Below the pieces are notes generated by a model that was not told where the DNA came from, ran no database searches, and worked only from the letters and a program-made list of their open reading frames with translations. This document shows, in pieces, positions 56,653 through 62,264 of a stretch of 62,264 nt of DNA. This DNA comes from an uncultured Eubacteriales bacterium (lineage in GTDB: Bacteria > Bacillota > Clostridia > Oscillospirales > Oscillospiraceae). The stretch covers positions 1 through 62,264 of the forward strand of contig URXW01000006.1 of NCBI GenBank assembly GCA_900551995.1, in the 5' to 3' direction. A program made the position numbers and the translations under genes. Each line of letters opens with the position of its first letter. The stretch's first letter is position 1.

Positions 56653-56681
56653 ATTATACAGACTGCCGCCCCATCTGTCAA
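56653..56681 (-). promoter_or_regulatory. Consensus promoter of the CNNM gene
   Basis: Minus strand: perfect -35 TTGACA (56676-56681), 17 bp, perfect -10 TATAAT (56653-56658). Confidence 0.8.
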
Positions 56682-56734
56682 CCTATTCATACACCCAAGG
56701 CGTGAAAGCCCCCCGCGCCCCCTGTAAATCCCCC

Positions 56735-56763
56735 TTGTGCTGCCGCGCCGATTCCCGTATAAT
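56735..56763 (+). promoter_or_regulatory. Promoter of the papain-like protein gene
   Basis: -35 TTGTGC (56735-56740), 17 bp, -10 TATAAT (56758-56763). Confidence 0.55.
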
Positions 56764-56800
56764 GGCATAAAAGCGACCTCGAAGAAAGGAGCGCGGCACC

Positions 56801-57460
56801 ATGAAAAAGCGGAAAAGACGCATACTCCTCCTGCTTCTCCCCGTACTGGCGGTATTTCTCCTCTGGTTCGACTTCCACACGTATCGCCCCCACTCCAGAA
56901 CGCTCCCCGCCGCGGACAGCGGCATTATCCTCTCCATCACCACCTACGACGGCGACGGCGAATCCACGCCCTTCGTCAAATGCTTCGGGCACACGTGGCT
57001 GTCCATCGACAACCGCTCCGGCAGCCCGGTGTATATCAAGGACTACGAGCTCCGGCACGGCGAACAGCTGACGTTCTCCGTGTGGGCGGTCACCCGCCTG
57101 CCGGGGCTGCTCTTCAATCTGGAGCCGACCTACATTTCCGCCCATGACCGCTACGTCGGCAGAAGATCCCTCAGCGTCCCCATCGAGAGCACCCAGCTAA
57201 AGACCCTCGAGGAATACATGGACCGGCGGGACGGCTGGACGCTGGGCAAGAACTGCAGCTACTGGTCCGTCCACCTGTGGAACGCGCTGGTGGACGACGC
57301 GTATAAGCTCAAGACCCAGACGCTTTTCTACACCCCGAAGCGGCTGGAAAGAGCCTTCCTTGAATTTGACCGCGTCGAAGTGGATAAAGATTTCTCCCGG
57401 GCGGGGCACATTTTTGCCTACCGCCGCGGCGTCAGAACGGAGCTGCAATTATGTCCATGA
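56801..57460 (+). CDS. Membrane-anchored protein with a permuted papain-like (His then Cys) fold signature
   Basis: A 219-residue protein with one N-terminal membrane segment (about 7-24). The domain shows a conserved-looking His in KCFGHTWLSID (near 66) and, later, a Cys in LGKNCSYWSVHLWNAL (near 150). This His-before-Cys order is seen in permuted NlpC/P60-like or DUF4105-like enzymes, suggesting a peptidase or amidase at the envelope. The assignment rests on motif order only. GAAAGGAG precedes the ATG. Confidence 0.65.
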   Translation: MKKRKRRILLLLLPVLAVFLLWFDFHTYRPHSRTLPAADSGIILSITTYDGDGESTPFVKCFGHTWLSIDNRSGSPVYIKDYELRHGEQLTFSVWAVTRLPGLLFNLEPTYISAHDRYVGRRSLSVPIESTQLKTLEEYMDRRDGWTLGKNCSYWSVHLWNALVDDAYKLKTQTLFYTPKRLERAFLEFDRVEVDKDFSRAGHIFAYRRGVRTELQLCP

Positions 57461-57690
57461 ATAATAAAACCATGTGCGTGCTCGTGTGCGCCGCCTTGAC
57501 CGCCCTCTGCCTCTATAACGGCGCCGCCTGCCTTGCCACCCTGCATAAAGCCCTCCGCCAGCCCTGCCTCCTGTCCGCAGCGGAGAGGTTCGACTTCTTG
57601 GGCTACTATATGCTCTCCGCCCTGCACGCCGTCCTCTGCCTCGCCGCCCTCGTCCTCCTCATCCGCCTGTTCCTCCGCAAACGGAAGTGA
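57451..57690 (+). CDS. Small two-helix membrane protein
   Basis: A 79-residue protein with two predicted membrane helices (about 8-28 and 52-74) and a basic C-terminal tail (RLFLRKRK). Its ATG lies inside the 3' end of the upstream gene (10-nt overlap), so it is probably translationally coupled and may be a partner of that envelope protein. No family recognised. The following ~800 nt hold no convincing gene. Confidence 0.6.
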   Translation: MSMNNKTMCVLVCAALTALCLYNGAACLATLHKALRQPCLLSAAERFDFLGYYMLSALHAVLCLAALVLLIRLFLRKRK

Positions 57691-57770
57691 ACCCCATCAC
57701 CCCGTCCCATTCTCCCCGTCCCCGCGCCCGCAGGCGCGTCACCCCCTTTTTTTACGTGTTGCCTCCGGCG

Positions 57771-57802
57771 GGGTACTTTTGTCTCCAGCGACAAAAGTAC
57801 CC
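57771..57802. repeat. Hairpin of the left terminal repeat
   Basis: Perfect 13-bp stem GGGTACTTTTGTC / GACAAAAGTACCC with a 6-nt loop. Confidence 0.85.
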
Positions 57803-58046
57803 AAAAACGCCACTTGAAACTACGTTTCAAGACTTCCTTGGCGCGCTATGCCCTGCGCCAAACTTGCTTCATGTTCCTCGCGCAATCGAATTTTCCGTGT
57901 ACCGTTGTCGGTCAAAAGGACTGTGCCACCACAGCTTTCCGCTGTCGCTTCGCTGCCGCTGCCTGTTGCCACGGTAGGAGCTTTCCCCTTTACCGCCGTA
58001 ACTTAGAGAGAATATCGCCGTTCCGTCATGCTGCTCCCGTTAGAGC

Positions 58047-58092
58047 CTGTCATTCCGAGCCAGTCCGCAGGCTGGCGTGGGAATCCGTTCCC
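58047..58092. repeat. Interspersed repeat, copy B
   Basis: Reverse-complement relative of 13471-13515; the first 18 nt (CTGTCATTCCGAGCCAGT) are identical. Confidence 0.55.
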
Positions 58093-58146
58093 TTAAAGCC
58101 CCCTCCGGGGCTTTATATATTCTCGCGGCGCAACGCGCCGCACCTA

Positions 58147-58176
58147 CCCCAGCCGCCGCTCCTGCGGCGGCTGGGG
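58147..58176. repeat. GC-rich perfect hairpin
   Basis: 12-bp stem CCCCAGCCGCCG / CGGCGGCTGGGG with a 6-nt loop, without a T-run. Confidence 0.8.
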
Positions 58177-58215
58177 CGCGATTTGATAATCGCCCACCCC
58201 ACAGGGAGAGAGTTT

Positions 58216-58251
58216 CCAAAGGGAGAGGGCGCGCACGCCCTTTCCCTTTGG
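58216..58251. repeat. Hairpin within the island
   Basis: 16-bp arms starting CCAAAGGG, with one mismatch and a 4-nt loop. Confidence 0.8.
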
Positions 58252-58273
58252 ACGCTTCAAGGGGATGGGATTT

Positions 58274-58312
58274 TTAAGGGAAGGGGGAAATTCGGAATCC
58301 CCCTTCCCTTAA
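58274..58312. repeat. Hairpin within the island
   Basis: Perfect 15-bp stem TTAAGGGAAGGGGGA with its complement, 9-nt loop. Confidence 0.85.
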
Positions 58313-58323
58313 ACGGCGTTTTT

Positions 58324-58355
58324 GGTTACTTTTGCCGCTGCTGGCAAAAGTAACC
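58324..58355. repeat. Hairpin of the right terminal repeat
   Basis: Perfect 13-bp stem GGTTACTTTTGCC / GGCAAAAGTAACC with a 6-nt loop. A 15-nt unit CCCCGCCGGGAGGCA follows at 58354-58368 and recurs at 58381-58395. Confidence 0.85.
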
Positions 58356-58409
58356 CCGCCGGGAGGCAAAACAAACGGAGCCCCGCCGGGAGGCAGCAAA
58401 TACAAAACG

Positions 58410-58439
58410 AAGCCCCGCCGATTTCCCGGCGGGGCTTCA
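58410..58439 (-). terminator. Terminator-like hairpin after the ATP-grasp gene
   Basis: Perfect 12-bp stem GAAGCCCCGCCG / CGGCGGGGCTTC with a 6-nt loop, 50 nt past the stop codon; on the minus strand GTTTTGT follows. Confidence 0.65.
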
Positions 58440-58489
58440 ACGAATATTACAACGAAAATTCCAGCGTGCGGTCACCGCAGCCCGCCCGT

Positions 58490-59506
58490 TCAGACGATGG
58501 GTCTGCCGAGAAGCTGCTCGAAGCGGGGCAGCATACCCTCGTCCACGTGCCCGGCGTTCTGGCACATATCGTAGCCGGGCAGGTTGTTGCCCTCCACCAG
58601 CACAGGGCCGTCGGGGGTGATCGCCACGTCCCAGCCGATGTATTTCAGATGCTCCTCCACGCGGCGGGAGGCGGTGCGGCACAGCTCCAGCGCGTCCTCA
58701 AACATCGGGATCTGGAACCCCACGATGTCCGTGCCGGTGACGGGATGGCGTTCATAGTATTTGCCGGTTTTGTCGCAGAAGGCGGGGCGGTGCAGCTGAC
58801 CGTGCTCGTTGACGGGTGCGTACATACCGCCGGAGGACACGTTGTCCACGCAGACGCCGCCCATGCCCATGCGTACCAGCGCGTAGACCATCTCCGCGCC
58901 CTTGTCCGTCACCAGCGTGACGATACGGACGGTGTTCACGGAGTCGGGACAGAGACGGCTCATCTCCGGATGCTGGCGGATAGGCTCCTCAATGAGCAGC
59001 TGCCCCCCCTGCACCAGCTGGTCGTACAGCGCGGTGTAGTCGTCGATCTCCGCCGTGACGATACGGCGTATGCCCTCGCCGCCGCAAAGCCCTGCGGGCT
59101 TGCAGAAGATGGCGTCCGTCCCGGCGCAGAAATCCCGGAAGCCGGCGGCGTCGGTCTTACGCAGGTCGAGGAACCGCCGCTTCAGCAGGTCGGAAAAAAT
59201 GGTGTCGAACTCGATCTTGTCGTTGAGCTGGTAGAAATACGCCGGGTCGTTCATCTGGCGGGTCAACGCCTGATTCTGCACGGCGGTCATATAGGTCTTG
59301 CGTACCGCGCCGTGGCGGTCGGCGAAGCCGAACACGTGGTAATCCAGATAGCCGATGCCGTAGCGCACCTCGCACCACGCCATGTCACAGAAGATGGCGG
59401 CGCGGTTTTTGCCCGTCTCCTCGTGGACGGCGTTGACGTGCAGCTTCAGCCGCGCAAGGCTGAGATGCTTCAGCTGGCGGAAAAAGGTAGCGATCTTTCT
59501 TCCCAT
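58490..59506 (-). CDS. Sugar-transfer-associated ATP-grasp domain protein
   Basis: A 338-residue ATP-grasp family protein of the type associated with polysaccharide clusters. Features include IFCKPAGLCGGEGIRRI (ATP loop), QLLIEEPIRQHPEMSRLCPDSVNTVRIVTLV, MGGVCVDNVSSGGMYAPV and the metal/ATP-binding GPVLVEGNNLPGYDM. It probably ligates an amino acid or similar group onto a cell-surface glycan. It is preceded by the flippase gene, with a 24-nt gap. Confidence 0.85.
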   Translation of the reverse strand: MGRKIATFFRQLKHLSLARLKLHVNAVHEETGKNRAAIFCDMAWCEVRYGIGYLDYHVFGFADRHGAVRKTYMTAVQNQALTRQMNDPAYFYQLNDKIEFDTIFSDLLKRRFLDLRKTDAAGFRDFCAGTDAIFCKPAGLCGGEGIRRIVTAEIDDYTALYDQLVQGGQLLIEEPIRQHPEMSRLCPDSVNTVRIVTLVTDKGAEMVYALVRMGMGGVCVDNVSSGGMYAPVNEHGQLHRPAFCDKTGKYYERHPVTGTDIVGFQIPMFEDALELCRTASRRVEEHLKYIGWDVAITPDGPVLVEGNNLPGYDMCQNAGHVDEGMLPRFEQLLGRPIV

Positions 59507-59530
59507 AAGTGAGTACCTCCGTTCAAGGTT

Positions 59531-61045
59531 TTACCGATGCAGGATGCGGCGCAGCGGCGCGGTGACAAGCCCGCGCTCGTACCGGTTCAAGCCAAAGAGC
59601 CACATACTGACGCCGTACACCGCCACGAACAGCAGCCCCGGCGGGATCAGCTGCCAATAGCTGGCGGGATGGACAAAAACCGCCAGCAGCACCGCCGTGA
59701 CGGCGGGCAGCACCATCGCCGGGAACAGGTGGCGGATGTGCCGCCAGAAGGCGGGGATATTCAAGCCGATGTGCTTGTAATAGTAGCGGTTCATCAGGAA
59801 CACGTTGCCCACCAGTGTGGCTATCGCCGTGCCGATCGCCGCGCCGAACCCCTCCCACTTCATGCAGAGGGGGATAGAGATAAGGATATTCCCTATCAGC
59901 ACCCCCAGATAGACGAGAGAGCGGTATTTGTGCATATTCTTGGCGCGTTGGATCTCGATGCCCACGGTCTGGATATTCGCCCAGAGGCAGGCGAAGAACA
60001 GGAGCAGAGCCGTCCAGTAGTCCACGCGGAACTGCTCGCCGCCGCCCCAGAGCACCACAAAGGGCTGCCCGATCGCCACGAAGCCGAGGAAGATACCGCC
60101 CAGCAGGATAAATTGCAGCCGTCCCACCTTGGTGAACAGGGCGTCCAGCGTCCGCATGGGGGCGTTTTCCGCCACCAGACGGTGGACGCGGGGCGTCATC
60201 ACGCTGGAGATGGCGTTGCCGAACAGCAGGAAATAGTTGTTCAGCTGGGCGGCGATAACGTAGACCGTCACGGCGGCGGAGCCGCTGAACCACGTCAGCA
60301 GCGTGCGGTCAATGGACCAGTTCACATTGTCCACCACGATGCCGATGAACACATACAGGGTGAAGCCAAACATCTCCCGCAGCAGCGCGAAGTCGTACCG
60401 ATGGAAGGCGAAGGGCATTTTCAGCTTCGTCAGACAGTAGGTGATGTTGACCACGCCGCTGACTATGGTAAAGAGCAGAGAGACGATGGTCAGCGTCACG
60501 CTGCGGTAGCCCATCAGCAGCAGGGGGATCATAATGAGCGGGTTGAGCACCTGCTTTCCCATTGCCACGATCTTCTGGAACAGGTACTGCTCGTTGATGG
60601 TCACATGGCTTTCAAAGACGCTGATGGGGAACGTCAGCGCGGCGTTCACCGTCAGAATACGCAGAAGCCGCTGGGCGAGGTCGATCTCCTCCGCCGTCAG
60701 CTTTTTGCCGAACACCACGTCACAGTAGGACAGGATGAAGCCGATCGCCAGCACCGCCGCACCCAGCAGGAGATACGTGATGAGGAACATACCGTTGAGC
60801 TTGGCGCAGCCCTTTTTGTCACCGGCGGCGCGGAAGCGGGAGTAGTAGCGCACGTAGGCACTGCCAAGTCCGAAGCTCAGCAGGTTCAGATAGGAGATAA
60901 TGGGCAGTACCGCCTGGTACACGCCAAATTCGCTGTCGCCCAGCTGCCGGAGCATGATGGGGGTATAGACCAGCGAGATTACGGTGCTCAGTGCCATGGA
61001 GACATAGCTCAACGCGGCGCCGGCACGCACTTGATTCACTTGCAA
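59531..61045 (-). CDS. Oligosaccharide flippase (MOP superfamily)
   Basis: A 504-residue protein with 12-14 predicted membrane helices and the polysaccharide-export N-terminal pattern VNQVRAGAALSYVSMALSTVISLVYTPIMLRQLGDSEFGVYQ. It should flip lipid-linked oligosaccharides across the membrane. The start is uncertain: a TTG at 61045 lies 7 nt after GGGGG and is preferred, and a GTG two codons later is possible. Upstream in-frame codons precede the promoter. It forms a unit with the ATP-grasp gene. Confidence 0.85.
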   Translation of the reverse strand: MQVNQVRAGAALSYVSMALSTVISLVYTPIMLRQLGDSEFGVYQAVLPIISYLNLLSFGLGSAYVRYYSRFRAAGDKKGCAKLNGMFLITYLLLGAAVLAIGFILSYCDVVFGKKLTAEEIDLAQRLLRILTVNAALTFPISVFESHVTINEQYLFQKIVAMGKQVLNPLIMIPLLLMGYRSVTLTIVSLLFTIVSGVVNITYCLTKLKMPFAFHRYDFALLREMFGFTLYVFIGIVVDNVNWSIDRTLLTWFSGSAAVTVYVIAAQLNNYFLLFGNAISSVMTPRVHRLVAENAPMRTLDALFTKVGRLQFILLGGIFLGFVAIGQPFVVLWGGGEQFRVDYWTALLLFFACLWANIQTVGIEIQRAKNMHKYRSLVYLGVLIGNILISIPLCMKWEGFGAAIGTAIATLVGNVFLMNRYYYKHIGLNIPAFWRHIRHLFPAMVLPAVTAVLLAVFVHPASYWQLIPPGLLFVAVYGVSMWLFGLNRYERGLVTAPLRRILHR

Positions 61046-61082
61046 CAGTCCGCCCCCTCTCAGGTCAACAGCATAGCACTTT

Positions 61083-61111
61083 ATTATAGCCCAAAAGCTG
61101 CCGGATGTAAA
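61083..61111 (-). promoter_or_regulatory. Promoter of the flippase/ATP-grasp operon
   Basis: Minus strand: -35 TTTACA (61106-61111), 17 bp, -10 TATAAT (61083-61088). Confidence 0.65.
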
Positions 61112-61185
61112 GTCAGCGCAGGGAAAAAGTGGTTTCTTTTCTCTTCCGCTTCTGGTACAATGGACGCAGCGAGGGAGGTGTGCCC

Positions 61186-62166
61186 ATGGCAAACAAAAAG
61201 CTGAAGCTGCTGTATCTGGCGCGGTATTTGCAGGAGGAGACAGACGAGCGGCACCCCAAAACCGTGCAGGAGATGATCGCCTATTTAGAACGCTGCGGCA
61301 TCAGTGCCGAGCGCAAGAGCATCTACGACGACCTGGAGCTGCTGGAGCTGTACGGCATGGACGTGCAGTCCGTCCGCGGCAAAAGCTACGGGTATTTTCT
61401 GGGGGAGCGGGCGTTCCAGCTGCCGGAGTTAAAGCTGCTCATCGACGTGGTGCAGGCGTCCCCTTTCCTGACCCAGAGCAAGAGCATGGAGCTGATCGCG
61501 AAGCTGGAAAAGCTCACCAGCCGCCCTAACGGGCGGCAGCTGCGGCGGCAGGTGTACGTGATGGATCGCGTCCGCACCCACAACGAACGGCTGTACTATG
61601 CCATCGACGGGCTGCACACCGCTATCAACGATGACCGAAAGGTGACGTTCCGATACTTCGACTGGACGCCGGAGGGCGGCAAGGCGTACCGGCGTGACGG
61701 CGCGCTGTACGAGGCCGACCCGGTGGCTCTCTGCGTGGACAGGCACTATTATCTCGTCGCTTACGACCCGAGCATCAGCGATTACCGCCACTACCGGGTG
61801 GATCGCATGGAATCCCTCACCGTCACCGACACGCCCCGCGACCCGCTGCCGGAACATTTCGATCTGGGGAAGTATGTCCGGACGATCTTCGATATGTACA
61901 GCGGGCGCACGGAGACGGTACAGCTGCGCTTTGACCGGCAGCTGATCAACGTGGTCATGGATCGCTTCGGCGCGGACGCCCACATCCGTGACGACGGGGG
62001 ACGTATCGCCGTCACCGCGCCGGTGGAGCTGGGTCCCACGTTCTTCGGCTGGCTGGCGCAGTTCGGCGGACAGGCAGAGCTGACCTCCCCCCTCTCCGCC
62101 CGGCGCGCCTTTGCCGCCCACTGCCGGCAGGCGTTGTCACTGTATGCAGACTGCGCTGCGGAATAA
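61186..62166 (+). CDS. WYL-domain transcriptional regulator
   Basis: A 326-residue regulator. The N-terminal winged helix (about 1-80) contains LLYLARYLQEETDERHPKTVQEMIAYLERCGISAERKSIYDDLELL. The WYL domain (about 140-225) has VTFRYFDW, ALYEADPVALCVDRHYYLVAYD and the YRHYRVDRM ligand-binding arginine motif, and a WCX-like C-terminus follows. The ATG at 61186 follows GGGAGGTG. The ligand and targets are unknown; it is divergent from the flippase operon. Confidence 0.9.
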   Translation: MANKKLKLLYLARYLQEETDERHPKTVQEMIAYLERCGISAERKSIYDDLELLELYGMDVQSVRGKSYGYFLGERAFQLPELKLLIDVVQASPFLTQSKSMELIAKLEKLTSRPNGRQLRRQVYVMDRVRTHNERLYYAIDGLHTAINDDRKVTFRYFDWTPEGGKAYRRDGALYEADPVALCVDRHYYLVAYDPSISDYRHYRVDRMESLTVTDTPRDPLPEHFDLGKYVRTIFDMYSGRTETVQLRFDRQLINVVMDRFGADAHIRDDGGRIAVTAPVELGPTFFGWLAQFGGQAELTSPLSARRAFAAHCRQALSLYADCAAE

Positions 62167-62183
62167 TACAGCAGAAACAGCAG

Positions 62184-62215
62184 AAAAGGCGGTGCCCCGG
62201 TGGGCACCGCCTTCT
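62184..62215 (+). terminator. Terminator of the WYL regulator gene
   Basis: Stem AAGGCGGTGCCC / GGGCACCGCCTT with a 4-nt loop; the following T-run is short. Confidence 0.7.
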
Positions 62216-62264
62216 GCTTGTCGATAAATCCCCCGGCGTGTGCAGTCCTTCCGCATTACAGGGG

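Larger units (their letters stand above)
57761..58367. mobile_element. Non-coding, hairpin-dense island with ~50-bp terminal inverted repeats
   Basis: The left end (57761-57811) and right end (58315-58367) are near-perfect inverted copies. Each contains its own 13-bp hairpin (57771-57802 and 58324-58355) and ends in AAAAACGCC-like sequence. Inside are further strong hairpins at 57813-57831, 58147-58176, 58216-58251 and 58274-58312, and an interspersed repeat at 58047-58092. No transposase or credible gene is present. It looks like a non-autonomous element or a composite of small repeats. Confidence 0.55.

Noticed and set aside
57814..58353. A 179-codon open frame across the repeat island
   Set aside because: It runs through several perfect hairpins and the inverted repeats, has no ribosome site, and its composition (Arg/Pro/His-rich) is typical of chance frames in GC-rich DNA.

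Overview
The window is a 62 kb chromosomal segment of a GC-rich (about 60% or more by eye), Gram-positive, spore-forming, anaerobic clostridium, most like gut Oscillospiraceae/Ruminococcaceae. This is inferred from spore-maturation genes spmA/spmB, a small 2[4Fe-4S] ferredoxin, electron-bifurcating NfnAB, selenium-dependent molybdenum hydroxylases, strong GGAGG ribosome sites, sigma-A promoters with 17-bp spacing, and small zinc-ribbon and DUF1934 genes. I see no rRNA, tRNA, CRISPR array or complete insertion sequence.

Layout. 1-9.5 kb: housekeeping genes (a zinc-ribbon/Ig-like membrane protein, a uridine kinase with an internal deletion, a DUF218 protein, ferredoxin, trmN6- and rsmI-type methyltransferases, spmAB, and a murI-ywiB-argS operon). 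9.5-12 kb: an AT-rich restriction-modification island (Dam-type methylase, PD-(D/E)XK endonuclease, zinc-ribbon protein). 12-25.6 kb: thyA-folA, a COG2509 flavoprotein, recG, an AI-2E exporter/thioesterase/DUF3810 operon, a lipid kinase, uvrC divergent from a DEAD-box helicase, and a LysR regulator divergent from a zinc-ribbon protein. 25.6-30.2 kb: aspartate-family amino acid genes, thrC-thrH divergent from lysC-asd. 30.2-37.3 kb: surface lipoproteins, a clostripain-family peptidase, and an Agr/Lyt-like two-component pair preceded by three direct repeats at exactly 21-bp pitch.

37.4-52.5 kb is a selenium/molybdenum block: a one-chain selenium-dependent xanthine dehydrogenase, mocA, a three-subunit xdhABC-type hydroxylase, a ModE-like regulator, yqeB, selD, a cysteine desulfurase-like gene, a YedE-type transporter, a TusA/YedF-like protein, a DUF3343 protein, and NfnAB. 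This is the known 'orphan selD / selenium-dependent molybdenum hydroxylase' trait: SelD makes selenophosphate, the desulfurase, YedF and DUF3343 proteins probably handle sulfur or selenium, MocA and YqeB mature the cofactor, and the hydroxylases oxidise purine-like substrates.

Two related ~290-bp elements (40161-40449 and 52629-52918) lie within and just beyond this block. Each has a consensus promoter, a strong ribosome site, a 27-residue peptide gene, a hairpin over the stop codon that covaries between copies, and a convergent consensus promoter on the other strand. They resemble a type I toxin-antitoxin or another sense/antisense small-protein module, and are the best candidate here for an undescribed system.

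52.9-62.3 kb: a PAP2 phosphatase, a trigger factor without its ribosome-docking motif, a CNNM/CBS protein behind a long attenuator-like leader, two genes of unknown role, a hairpin-dense non-coding island with ~50-bp terminal inverted repeats (57761-58367), an ATP-grasp/flippase pair for surface polysaccharide, and a WYL-domain regulator.
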